A stretch of DNA of 9,850 nucleotides from an uncultured Pirellula sp. (lineage in GTDB: Bacteria; Planctomycetota; Planctomycetia; Pirellulales; Pirellulaceae), in assembly GCA_903837255.1 (NCBI GenBank), contig CAILTZ010000841.1, positions 1 to 9,850 on the forward strand, in the 5' to 3' direction. Position numbers and translations under genes: made by a program. Of the stretch, positions 1 to 6,576 are shown piece by piece. How positions within the stretch are numbered: position 1 is the stretch's first letter; every line of letters begins with the position of its first letter. A model generated the notes under the pieces. The model saw only the letters and a list, made by a program, of their open reading frames with translations, was not told where the DNA came from and did no database searches.

Positions 1-253
1 CGATCTGATCGAGGGTTTCAAAGCCATCTCGGATATCTACAGTGTGATGCAAGGTGAGTTTGTCGAGTTCAATAAGGACTTGGCCGCTAATCCTTCGTTC
101 ATGGACCGCGATCCGTACGATCGAGGTTGGCTTTACATAGCACGTGGAAAGCCCGACGTACGGGTGGTCGATTGCCCGGGTTACGTTTCGGCACTGGACT
201 TGGCCATCGATCGGATTTTGTCGCAGGAACAGGAGCAACCAAAGAAATGCTGA
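1..253 (+). CDS. GcvH-like lipoyl carrier protein, C-terminal part (5' end outside window)
   Basis: The reading frame is open from base 2 to a TGA at 251-253, so only about 83 C-terminal residues are visible. The segment GFKAISDIYSV matches the lipoylation loop of glycine cleavage H proteins (typically xSVKAxSDIYSP); the lysine at bases 20-22 is the expected lipoyl-lysine. The following GEFVEFNKDLAANPSFMDRD and DPYDRGWLY match the family's GxVVExNxxLxxxPxLxNxDPYxxGWLY. Known H proteins carry the aminomethyl intermediate of glycine cleavage, and relatives called LbpA serve sulfur-oxidising Hdr-like complexes. No glycine cleavage P or T gene follows here, so a role as a dedicated carrier for this operon is inferred. 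Oddities: VVDCPGY replaces the usual DAxxY-type C-terminal segment, and a charged glutamine/lysine tail ends in cysteine. The stop overlaps the next gene's start by 7 bases. The family call is firm; the role is not. Confidence 0.85.
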   Translation, partial: DLIEGFKAISDIYSVMQGEFVEFNKDLAANPSFMDRDPYDRGWLYIARGKPDVRVVDCPGYVSALDLAIDRILSQEQEQPKKC

Positions 254-1419
254 CTCCCAGATACATCATGATCGGCGGTTTTCTTGGAGCGGGCAAGACC
301 ACCAGCATGCTCAAGGCTGCCGAGCATTTCTCCAAGCAGGGACTGCGGGTAGGCTTGATCTCCAACGACCAAAGCCAGGGCTTGGTCGATACGAACCTTT
401 TGGCCTCGAGCGGTTTTGCCACCGAGGAGATCGCCGGTGGTTGTTTTTGTTGCCGGTTCCCTTCGCTGGTCCAAGCCAGCCAGGAGCTCGATCGCCAGGC
501 GCAGCCCCATGTGTACCTGGCAGAGCCAGTCGGGTCTTGTACCGATCTGCTCGCCACAGTGGTCTATCCTTTGGAGCAGATGTACGGCGATCAATACAGC
601 ATCGCACCGCTGAGCGTGCTGGTCGATCCGATCCGGGCCCAGCGTTTTCTCAAGCTGCTCTCGGGCAAGACTTTTTCTCCAAAGGTCAACTACATTTACG
701 ACAAGCAGCTCGAAGAAGCTGACTTGATCGTGATCAACAAAAAAGATCTGCTCGATGCAGATAGCTTGGACCGATTGACCAAAACCCTCCAGGAGCGTTA
801 CCCCAAGAGTCAGGTCTTAGCCATCAGCGCCAGAAACGAAGACGGGCTGTCCGAATGGTTTGCTCAGTTGGAAAGTTCGCAATTAAATAAGCGTTCGACC
901 ATGGAGGTCGATTACGAGATTTACGCCCAGGGGGAAGCCCTGCTGGGTTGGGTGAATGTTTCGTGGAAAATCAGGGGCGAGGAATTCGATGGCAACAGAT
1001 TCCTCGTTGAATTCATCGAATCGATCCACTCCGAACTCGCTATCTCTGGGCTGACTGTCTCTGGGTTGACTGTCTCTGGGCTGACTATCTCTGGGCTCAG
1101 CGCCCCTGGACTTTCTGCTCAGGCGGCCATCGCACACCTCAAAGCAACACTCCTTCCGGACCAGGGAAATGACATAGCCGTGGCGAATTTAGTCCGCGAA
1201 GACGGCCAAGTCGAGCAATCCCATCACTTGTTAGAAAACCTCGACCAAGGGGAGTTAACTGTCAATTTGCGGGCGGAAGCCGACCCGGAAGTACTCCGGC
1301 AAGCGACCGAAACGTCCTTGCACAAGGCTTGTCAGCAGTTTAGAGTGTCCAGTCAGGAAATCCACTCATCGGCTTTCCGTCCGCTTCCTCCGAGTCCCAC
1401 CCACCGCGTTGTGCGTTAA
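247..1419 (+). CDS. CobW/COG0523-family GTPase (metallochaperone-like)
   Basis: A 390-residue GTPase of the G3E type. Visible motifs are a Walker A, GGFLGAGKTT (residues 10-19); the metal-binding GCFCC (CxCC with C66, C68 and C69) that defines the CobW/COG0523 group; an EPVG element shortly after it; and the guanine-specificity motif NKKD (164-167). Family members use GTP hydrolysis to deliver a metal (Zn, Co, Ni or Fe) to a client. Which metal is used here cannot be read from the sequence. The start at 247 is chosen because family proteins begin a few residues before the Walker A; an in-frame ATG at 127 would add 40 unrelated residues lying over the GcvH-like gene. An AGGAG at 231-235 lies 11 bases upstream. 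The C-terminal region holds five tandem copies of a five-residue repeat (residues 266-290), an oddity for this family. The overlap with the upstream gene suggests translational coupling. Confidence 0.88.
   Translation: MLTPRYIMIGGFLGAGKTTSMLKAAEHFSKQGLRVGLISNDQSQGLVDTNLLASSGFATEEIAGGCFCCRFPSLVQASQELDRQAQPHVYLAEPVGSCTDLLATVVYPLEQMYGDQYSIAPLSVLVDPIRAQRFLKLLSGKTFSPKVNYIYDKQLEEADLIVINKKDLLDADSLDRLTKTLQERYPKSQVLAISARNEDGLSEWFAQLESSQLNKRSTMEVDYEIYAQGEALLGWVNVSWKIRGEEFDGNRFLVEFIESIHSELAISGLTVSGLTVSGLTISGLSAPGLSAQAAIAHLKATLLPDQGNDIAVANLVREDGQVEQSHHLLENLDQGELTVNLRAEADPEVLRQATETSLHKACQQFRVSSQEIHSSAFRPLPPSPTHRVVR
1042..1116 (+). repeat. 15-bp in-frame tandem repeat inside the CobW-like gene
   Basis: Five consecutive 15-base units start at 1042, 1057, 1072, 1087 and 1102. 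The first three are nearly identical ((A/G)TCTCTGGG(C/T)TGACT); the fourth differs mainly in its last bases and the fifth is degenerate. They encode SGLT/SGLS pentapeptides (I/V-S-G-L-T), residues 266-290 of the GTPase. The length keeps the frame, as expected of a slippage expansion tolerated in a loop or linker of the C-terminal region. The decay from the first unit to the fifth suggests the 5' copies are the youngest. Confidence 0.9.
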
Positions 1420-1481
1420 AAGGCATCTGCGAGAATCCCTGACCTGTCTCAATCCTCTCTCCCTTAATCCTTAAGGAATGC
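1420..1481 (+). other. Intergenic gap, pyrimidine-rich, with an SD-masking hairpin at its end
   Basis: The 62 bases between the GTPase and HdrA-like genes are the longest non-coding stretch between genes in the window. The middle is rich in C and T (about 1448-1465). No convincing -35/-10 pair or T-tract terminator was found. The only clear structure is the inverted repeat at 1462-1476, described separately. Confidence 0.5.
1462..1476 (+). promoter_or_regulatory. Short inverted repeat overlapping the ribosome binding site of the HdrA-like gene
   Basis: CCTTAA (1462-1467), a three-base loop TCC, then TTAAGG (1471-1476) form a perfect 6-bp stem. The 3' arm contains the AAGG that begins the Shine-Dalgarno sequence AAGGA (1473-1477) of the gene starting at 1482. 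If the stem forms in RNA it would hide that site, so it could tune translation of the downstream pair. The stem is A/U-rich and only marginally stable, so this may be chance. Confidence 0.3.
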
Positions 1482-1892
1482 ATGAGCGAAAAACGTCCAA
1501 TACTTTACTGCCGGTGCGCGTATGCGAAGGTGCTGCCTGAGGAGGTCAAGGACCAGGTTCTGGCTCGATTGATCGATTCGGATCAACCGTTCGAGTCCGT
1601 GAGCGACTTGTGTGAAATGTCGGCCAGGAAAGATCCAGGATTGGTCCCTCTGTCGCAGCAACCAGGCTTGCGGATCGTGGCATGCTATCCTCGGGCGGTC
1701 AAGTGGCTGTTTTCGGCGGCGGGTGCTCCGTTGGATTCAAATGAAATGAAAACCGGACAGATCGAGATTCTCAATATGCGGATCGAATCTGCCGATGCTG
1801 TTTGTTCCAAGCTAGGGATCACCTCGAGCGACTTGAATTCGACTCAAGCGTCCGATCCCTCTGACACCCAAGCATCAGGAGCCAAGCCATGA
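1482..1892 (+). CDS. Small cysteine-containing protein resembling the N-terminal segment of HdrA
   Basis: A 136-residue protein. Its opening ILYCRCAYA (C10, C12), the later DLCEMSA (C44) and RIVACYPRAVKWLFSAAG (C68) line up in order and spacing with the N-terminal segment of heterodisulfide reductase subunit A. There a CxC near the start is followed by YxCSxPGQ and then VVAACSPRxHExxFxxxxxxAG. The FAD and ferredoxin domains of HdrA are absent, so it would be a free-standing domain, perhaps an Fe-S or thiol-handling partner. The C-terminal ~30 residues are low in complexity (Ser, Thr, Asp, Gln, Ala) and probably disordered. The start at 1482 follows AAGGA; an ATG at 1478 is in another frame. 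The stop overlaps the ferredoxin-like gene by 4 bases (ATGA), so the two products are probably made together. The HdrA likeness is my recall of the family pattern and needs a profile search. Confidence 0.6.
   Translation: MSEKRPILYCRCAYAKVLPEEVKDQVLARLIDSDQPFESVSDLCEMSARKDPGLVPLSQQPGLRIVACYPRAVKWLFSAAGAPLDSNEMKTGQIEILNMRIESADAVCSKLGITSSDLNSTQASDPSDTQASGAKP
1877..1881 (+). promoter_or_regulatory. Ribosome binding site (AGGAG) of the ferredoxin-like gene
   Basis: AGGAG lies 7 bases before the ATG at 1889, inside the end of the preceding gene. It supports the 4-base ATGA overlap as a genuine coupled start. Confidence 0.65.
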
Positions 1893-2770
1893 TTGCAACC
1901 AACCGAGAACGGCCCCGCGTCCTGCTCTATGAGGGAGCCCACAGCAAGCCCATCGATCCGAGCCTGCGACGCAGACTCGTACCGACCTTGCTCGATCGAG
2001 GCTATACCGTCACTCGCATTACGGAGAATGCCAAGCTTGGGAATCTCGGCCATACCGAATTGGTTGTTTTAGGAGCATTCGAGCAGCAACCCGACTTTGA
2101 CTCCGATACCAGTGTGCTCAAGATTCACACGCGCGATATCCAAAGCGACACCTTTGAGAGCCTCCTGGAGTACATCGAGGGCATCGCAGCAGGGGTCTCG
2201 GAAGCCCGCCCGCATTGGAAGCCTTGGTTCCCAGTGATCGATTACGATCGGTGCACCAACTGCATGCAGTGCTTGAGCTTTTGCTTGTTTGATGTCTACG
2301 GCGTGAATCAAGACAAGCAGATCACGGTCCAGAATCAGACCAACTGCAAGACCGATTGCCCGGCCTGTTCGCGAGTTTGCCCTGAAGTTGCAATTTTGTT
2401 TCCCAAGTACAAAGCCGGCCCGATCAACGGAGACGAGATCAATCAGGACGATTTGCGTCGCGAGGCGATGAAGGTCGACATCAGCTCGCTGCTCGGTGGT
2501 GACATCTATTCGATGCTCAAGGATCGGAGCATGAAGGCCAAGTCGCGGTTCTCGAAGGAACGCGATGACGATCGGGCTCTGAAAGAGCGCAAGCGTTGTC
2601 TGGATAAACTCCAAAATGACATCGACGGACTGGATATACCCGCCGAGGTGCTTTCGAGCCTGCCGAGTCTCGATCAAATCCAGGCCAAGGCCCAGCAGGC
2701 CAAGCAGCGGGCCGAACAAGCATTGGCCGAACAAGCATTGGCCGAACAATCCCCGAAACCTGCAACCTAA
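1889..2770 (+). CDS. Two-cluster [4Fe-4S] ferredoxin-like protein with an N-terminal alpha/beta domain
   Basis: A 293-residue protein in three parts. Residues 1 to about 110 look like an alpha/beta domain that I cannot assign. Residues 115-170 hold two Fe-S motifs: C122-x2-C125-x2-C128-x3-C132, and a variant C153-x3-C157-x2-C160-x3-C164 followed by proline. The first motif's fourth cysteine is not followed by proline, and the second has one extra residue in its first spacing. From about residue 200 the protein is a charged, Ala/Gln/Lys/Glu-rich and probably helical tail ending in a short tandem repeat. No signal peptide or membrane segment is seen, so it is probably a cytoplasmic electron carrier. 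It sits between the HdrA-like fragment and the radical SAM enzyme, so feeding electrons to the radical SAM or DUF116 proteins is a reasonable inference. Its partners are not shown by the sequence. Confidence 0.82.
   Translation: MIATNRERPRVLLYEGAHSKPIDPSLRRRLVPTLLDRGYTVTRITENAKLGNLGHTELVVLGAFEQQPDFDSDTSVLKIHTRDIQSDTFESLLEYIEGIAAGVSEARPHWKPWFPVIDYDRCTNCMQCLSFCLFDVYGVNQDKQITVQNQTNCKTDCPACSRVCPEVAILFPKYKAGPINGDEINQDDLRREAMKVDISSLLGGDIYSMLKDRSMKAKSRFSKERDDDRALKERKRCLDKLQNDIDGLDIPAEVLSSLPSLDQIQAKAQQAKQRAEQALAEQALAEQSPKPAT
2711..2749 (+). repeat. 15-bp tandem repeat in the tail of the ferredoxin-like gene
   Basis: GCCGAACAAGCATTG occurs perfectly at 2711-2725 and 2726-2740, followed by a partial copy GCCGAACAA at 2741-2749. 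It encodes the repeat AEQAL in the C-terminal tail. The two full copies are identical, which points to a recent in-frame duplication. Confidence 0.9.
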
Positions 2771-2776
2771 CCCCCT

Positions 2777-2804
2777 ACCTAACAAGCCTTACCCAACAAG
2801 CCAT
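2777..2804 (+). repeat. 14-bp imperfect direct repeat spanning the radical SAM start codon
   Basis: ACCTAACAAGCCTT (2777-2790) and ACCCAACAAGCCAT (2791-2804) match at 12 of 14 bases. The ATG at 2803 begins within the last two bases of the second copy. The core AACAAGC also occurs in the repeat of the preceding gene (2711-2749), so both may derive from the same expansion. The gap has no recognisable Shine-Dalgarno sequence. Confidence 0.6.
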
Positions 2805-3993
2805 GGTCGCAAAACTCGCAGCACGCATGCTCACCACCGTGGACAAACGGTTGCTTTGGAAGTTCGCATACAACTTTGGCTACAAGGGGATGCGATCGGT
2901 TCAAAAATACAAAAAACGGCTCAAGCATGGGGTCCATTTCCCGCCGTTTCTGTTTATCTCAATCATCAACTCCTGCCAACTGCGATGCCAGGGCTGCTGG
3001 GTCGATGTGGCTTCTCCTCGCCAAATGATCAGCAAGGATGACCTCAACAGGATCATCACCGATGCGAAAAAGCACGGCAACAGCTACTTTGGGATCCTCG
3101 GCGGCGAGCCGTTCATGCATCCGGATCTGCTCGATGTGCTCGACGCTCATCCAGATTGCTACTTCCAGATTTTCACCAACGGACAACTGATCAACGACAA
3201 AGTCGCCAGCCGGCTTCGCAAGGCGGGCAATGCGACACCCCTGATTAGCATCGAGGGAACGGAGCCCATCAGCGATCAGCGGCGCGGGGCCAAGAACGTG
3301 TACGACAAAACGCTGCTGGGTTTGCAGACGGCCATCAAGCACAAGCTGATTGTCGGCGTGGCCACGAGCGTATGCAAAACCAACTACGATTTGGTCAGCG
3401 AGGAGTGGCTCCGCAAACTCATCGACCTGGGTGTGCATTACGCATGGTTCCACACCTATCGGGTCGTCGGGCCCAAGCCCTCTCCGGAGCTGGCTCTGAC
3501 CCCTGAGGAGATTGTCAAGTTGCGCCGGTTTATCGTTCAGATGCGGACCAAGATGCCCATCGGGATCGTCGAACCCTATTGGGACGACCAAGGCGGAGCG
3601 CTGTGCCCGATGGCCACCGGGGTCAGCCACCACATCGGTCCATCGGGTTCCATCGAGCCGTGTCCGATTATCCAATTCGCCAAAGAGACCATCCACGACG
3701 GGCCGAGCATCTATCAAATCATGGCCAAATCGGAGTTTTTGGCTGATTTCCGCAAGACTTCTGCGGCCGCCACCCGAGGTTGCGTCGTGCTGGAACGGCC
3801 AGACCTAGTCAAACAACTTGTTCTAAAACATTCCGCCGGCGACACCACGCAACGGCAAGCCGCCATGGTAGAATTAGAAGCCCTCGAATCGCGCACCAGC
3901 CAACATCAACCCGGCCAGGAAATCCCCGAAGAGAGCTGGGTGTACCGCTTTGCCAAAAAGCATTGGTACTTTGGTTTCGGTGCTTATACCTGA
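2803..3993 (+). CDS. Radical SAM enzyme with C-terminal auxiliary-cluster-type cysteines
   Basis: A 396-residue protein. C58-x3-C62-x2-C65 (CQLRCQGC) is the canonical site for the SAM-binding [4Fe-4S] cluster, and GGEP (residues 100-103) is the SAM-contacting motif of the TIM-barrel core. Three more cysteines in the C-terminal half, C268, C287 (in SIEPCP) and C327 (in TRGC), are placed as in SPASM or twitch-type enzymes that bind an auxiliary cluster. Such enzymes cleave SAM to a 5'-deoxyadenosyl radical and modify peptides, cofactors or lipids. It lies just before the isoprenoid genes, so an isoprenoid or sulfur-insertion substrate is inferred. The motif context does not look like HpnH, which attaches adenosine to hopene. 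The start at 2803 is the first ATG after the preceding gene; ATG 2827 is also possible, and neither has a clear ribosome binding site. Confidence 0.85.
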   Translation: MVAKLAARMLTTVDKRLLWKFAYNFGYKGMRSVQKYKKRLKHGVHFPPFLFISIINSCQLRCQGCWVDVASPRQMISKDDLNRIITDAKKHGNSYFGILGGEPFMHPDLLDVLDAHPDCYFQIFTNGQLINDKVASRLRKAGNATPLISIEGTEPISDQRRGAKNVYDKTLLGLQTAIKHKLIVGVATSVCKTNYDLVSEEWLRKLIDLGVHYAWFHTYRVVGPKPSPELALTPEEIVKLRRFIVQMRTKMPIGIVEPYWDDQGGALCPMATGVSHHIGPSGSIEPCPIIQFAKETIHDGPSIYQIMAKSEFLADFRKTSAAATRGCVVLERPDLVKQLVLKHSAGDTTQRQAAMVELEALESRTSQHQPGQEIPEESWVYRFAKKHWYFGFGAYT

Positions 3994-4000
3994 TCCGCTT

Positions 4001-4006
4001 GGAAAG
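4001..4006 (+). promoter_or_regulatory. Ribosome binding site (GGAAAG) that sets the start of the DUF116 fusion gene
   Basis: GGAAAG lies 9 bases before the ATG at 4016. It favours this start over an in-frame TTG at 3950 that lies inside the radical SAM gene. Confidence 0.5.
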
Positions 4007-4015
4007 AATTCATTC

Positions 4016-5740
4016 ATGCAATTGCCGATAATGACGTTGCCGCGTGCGGTGCCTGTGCAGCGTGAGCGTAAGCCCAAAGAGAATATCCCGCAAACACGGA
4101 CAGAACGCGAATCGGTCCGCGCCAAACTCAGGCAATACGTTATCGATGCCAAATTGGTCGCTCCACTGTCGATCGCCGATCTGCGCAGGCACTCGGAAAT
4201 CTGCGTGCAGGAACAAGGCCTGGCGGAGATTTACACCGACTACGTCGGAGTGTTGCTCAACAGCGAAGTCTGGCGCGATCAACTCGCCCGGGTCCCTTAC
4301 GAGAGACGACTTCTGCTCCTGCCCAAGTGCATGCGGATCGAGGACAAGTGCCCTGCTCCGTTTGATGAGTTTGGGCTTCTGTGCAAACAGTGTGGCCTGT
4401 GTACCATCCAAGAGTTGCAGGAACAAGCCGAGCGATTGGGGTATGCGGTGCTGGTTGCCGAAGGCTCGGCGCTGGTTATGGCGATCATCGAAACCGGCAA
4501 GATCGACGCGATCGTCGGGGTCAGCTGCCTGAGCGTCCTCGAGAAAGCCTTCCCTTACATGGAATCGGCGGCGATCCCTGGCGTTGCAATCCCGCTGCTC
4601 CAGGACGACTGCAAAGATGTCACGGTCGATCTGGAATGGATTTGGGAGACGATCCATTTGACCAGCGACGACTCGACCTACAGGCTCAATCTCGATCACC
4701 TCCGCGGCGAGGTCAAAGAGTGGTTCGGCGAAGATTCGCTAGAAGAGATCATGGGTCCGGCTCCCACGCAAACCGAGAAAATCGCACGAGCGTGGTTGGC
4801 CAAGAACGGAAAACGCTGGCGGCCGTTCCTGACAGCCTGCGTATGGAAATCGATGGTCGACGATTCGGCAATGCAAGTCCCGATGTCGCTCAAGAAACTC
4901 GCCGTAGCCGCCGAGTGCTTCCACAAAGCTTCGTTGGTCCATGACGACATCGAGGACGACGACGATTTCCGATACGGTGAACCCACGCTCCATAGCGAAC
5001 AAGGTGTCGCCGTCGCCTTGAATGCTGGTGATTTGCTTCTCGGGGATGGCTATGCCCTGATCGCCGATTGCGGTTTGTCCGCCGAGCAGCGGATCGCGAT
5101 CAGCAAGGTTGCAGCAAGCGGTCACCGAACATTGTGCTTGGGACAAGGTGCTGAGTTCCAGTGGGCCAAATCGCCGAGTCCTTTGTCTTCAAACGAAGTG
5201 CTTGATATATTCCGCAAGAAGACCTCGACTGCCTTTGAGGTAGCTCTCCAGTTCGGGGCCTTGGCCGCAAACTGCGACCAGAGTGTCTGCAGCGTCATCA
5301 GCCGATTCAGCGACGCACTGGGGATCGCTTATCAAATCCGAGACGACCTCGAGGACATGGTCAGCGGTGAGTCGCTCAGCGACTTGCAAGCCATGAGGCC
5401 CTCGCTGCCGCTGGCCCTTCTCTATGAAAGAGTGCGTGGCAACGCCCAGCACAAGGAATTGGTAGATCGAGCATGGCGCAAGCAATGTACGGCCGAGGAG
5501 CTCGAGCAAATCGAGAAGCTGTTCTCCGAGTACCAGATCGACGATCGATGCAGAGTTCTCCAAGAGTCCTACAAAGAAGAGGCCATCCGTTGCCTAACCG
5601 AACTGGAAAACCCGAGCGTCAAAGGGCTACTGCGGCGCGTTATCAGCAAGATATTCACTGTCGAAGTGAAGGATTGGTGCAGTGAGTTTGAGACTAGAAA
5701 TGCTGCAAGTCGCACGCCTAGCCCCCAAGTTGCTAGGTGA
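4016..5740 (+). CDS. DUF116 domain fused to a polyprenyl diphosphate synthase
   Basis: A 574-residue fusion. The N-terminal part (about 30-215) matches DUF116: cysteines C105 (LPKCMR), C112 (KCPAP), C123-x2-C126-x2-C129 (GLLCKQCGLC), C171 (GVSC) and C199 (QDDC). These could bind an Fe-S cluster; the domain has no assigned reaction that I know of. The C-terminal part (about 250-540) is an all-alpha isoprenyl diphosphate synthase with both Mg-binding aspartate motifs: HDDIEDDDD (first Asp D310) and QIRDDLED (D443, D444, D447), plus a KTS motif between them. It should condense IPP with an allylic diphosphate; chain length cannot be read with confidence. An in-frame TTG at 3950 would add 22 residues; ATG 4016 is preferred. 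The 3' end overlaps the next gene by 59 bases. Both family calls are strong, and the fusion suggests the DUF116 step is tied to the prenyl diphosphate or its product. Confidence 0.9.
   Translation: MQLPIMTLPRAVPVQRERKPKENIPQTRTERESVRAKLRQYVIDAKLVAPLSIADLRRHSEICVQEQGLAEIYTDYVGVLLNSEVWRDQLARVPYERRLLLLPKCMRIEDKCPAPFDEFGLLCKQCGLCTIQELQEQAERLGYAVLVAEGSALVMAIIETGKIDAIVGVSCLSVLEKAFPYMESAAIPGVAIPLLQDDCKDVTVDLEWIWETIHLTSDDSTYRLNLDHLRGEVKEWFGEDSLEEIMGPAPTQTEKIARAWLAKNGKRWRPFLTACVWKSMVDDSAMQVPMSLKKLAVAAECFHKASLVHDDIEDDDDFRYGEPTLHSEQGVAVALNAGDLLLGDGYALIADCGLSAEQRIAISKVAASGHRTLCLGQGAEFQWAKSPSPLSSNEVLDIFRKKTSTAFEVALQFGALAANCDQSVCSVISRFSDALGIAYQIRDDLEDMVSGESLSDLQAMRPSLPLALLYERVRGNAQHKELVDRAWRKQCTAEELEQIEKLFSEYQIDDRCRVLQESYKEEAIRCLTELENPSVKGLLRRVISKIFTVEVKDWCSEFETRNAASRTPSPQVAR
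5669..5673 (+). promoter_or_regulatory. Ribosome binding site (AAGGA) supporting a GTG start
   Basis: AAGGA lies 8 bases before the GTG at 5682, inside the 3' end of the synthase gene. The alternative ATG at 5700 has no comparable site, so the GTG start is preferred. Confidence 0.5.
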
Positions 5741-6572
5741 TTCGACCGATCTGGTCGCAGACTTTCTCCGATCGCAACACCACTCCCGGGGTGGATTTTG
5801 CGATCGTGAGGGCAAGCCGGATTTGTACTATTCGACCTTCGGGATCGCCGGCTACATGGCCTTGCAAATGCCCCTGCCGGTCGATGCTCTAGCCGGTTAT
5901 CTGCGATCTGAGCACCACCGCATCGAGGAGCTCAACCTCATCGATCTGTCGTGCTTGGCCCGCTGCTGGGCTTTCCTACCAAGGGATCTTTGGCCCGCGG
6001 ATTTGCAGGAAAAAACAATCTCTCGGATGGAACACTTCCGCGCCGCAGACGGCGGGTTTTTCACCGATCCGAGCGAATCCCACGGCTCGCTCTACGGCTG
6101 CTATGTCGCAATGGGCTTGGCCCAAGACATCGGCTATCAACTCGGCTCGGAACCCGAAATGCTCGAGTGCATCCGCGGTCGTCTCTCGCAAGACGGCGGC
6201 TACTCCAACAGCCCCGACCTTCCCTTTGGACTCGTACCCACAACCGCAGCAGCCGCCTCGCTGTTTCGCCACTTGGGCAGCAACGAAGGCAACGGTGTGC
6301 GAGACTGGCTTTTGTCTCAAATGCATCAAGACGGTGGCTTTTGTGTCGGTTCTGGGATCGTCATGCCAGACCTATTGTCGACGGCCACCGCGTTGCATGC
6401 TCTGAGCACGACGTCGTTTGACCTAGGTCTCATCGCAGAAAAAAATCTCGATTACCTCGATACGCTATGGACCGCTCGAGGCGGGTTTGTCGGCAGTTGG
6501 GAAGACGACGCACTGGACATCGAATACACCTACTACGGGCTCCTGAGCTTGGGACACCTGAGTTTCTGGTGA
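5682..6572 (+). CDS. Prenyltransferase/squalene-oxidase repeat protein (alpha-alpha toroid)
   Basis: A 296-residue protein built of repeats: GGF at residue 37, DGGF at 123, DGGY at 171, DGGF at 217 and GGF at 267, about 48 residues apart with one degenerate unit near residue 80. This is the toroid fold of protein prenyltransferase beta subunits and class II terpene cyclases, and the length fits a beta subunit. Two of the three zinc ligands of protein farnesyl- and geranylgeranyltransferases seem changed: the D-x-C element reads PDLLS (D230, L232) and the FHTFFG-type histidine reads EYTYYG (Y282). It is therefore unlikely to be an ordinary zinc-dependent protein prenyltransferase. There is no DxDD motif, so it is not a complete class II cyclase either. 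It may bind an isoprenoid or partner the cyclase encoded 4 bases downstream. GTG 5682 is the chosen start, with ATG 5700 as the alternative. Confidence 0.8.
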   Translation: MSLRLEMLQVARLAPKLLGDSTDLVADFLRSQHHSRGGFCDREGKPDLYYSTFGIAGYMALQMPLPVDALAGYLRSEHHRIEELNLIDLSCLARCWAFLPRDLWPADLQEKTISRMEHFRAADGGFFTDPSESHGSLYGCYVAMGLAQDIGYQLGSEPEMLECIRGRLSQDGGYSNSPDLPFGLVPTTAAAASLFRHLGSNEGNGVRDWLLSQMHQDGGFCVGSGIVMPDLLSTATALHALSTTSFDLGLIAEKNLDYLDTLWTARGGFVGSWEDDALDIEYTYYGLLSLGHLSFW

Positions 6573-6576
6573 TGCC

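Noticed and set aside
127..246. An in-frame upstream ATG at 127 that would lengthen the CobW-like GTPase by 40 residues
   Set aside because: The added residues do not resemble the family, would lie over the GcvH-like coding region, and the Walker A follows directly after the start at 247.
2069..2785. A long open frame on the minus strand (about 238 codons) opposite the ferredoxin-like gene
   Set aside because: It has no recognisable domain and mirrors the codon pattern of the + strand gene, which has clear Fe-S motifs.
2959..3717. A minus-strand open frame of about 252 codons opposite the radical SAM gene
   Set aside because: It is antisense to well-conserved radical SAM motifs and its translation has no family features.
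3950..4015. TTG start at 3950 for the DUF116 fusion gene
   Set aside because: It lies inside the radical SAM gene, adds residues without family likeness, and ATG 4016 has a suitably spaced GGAAAG.
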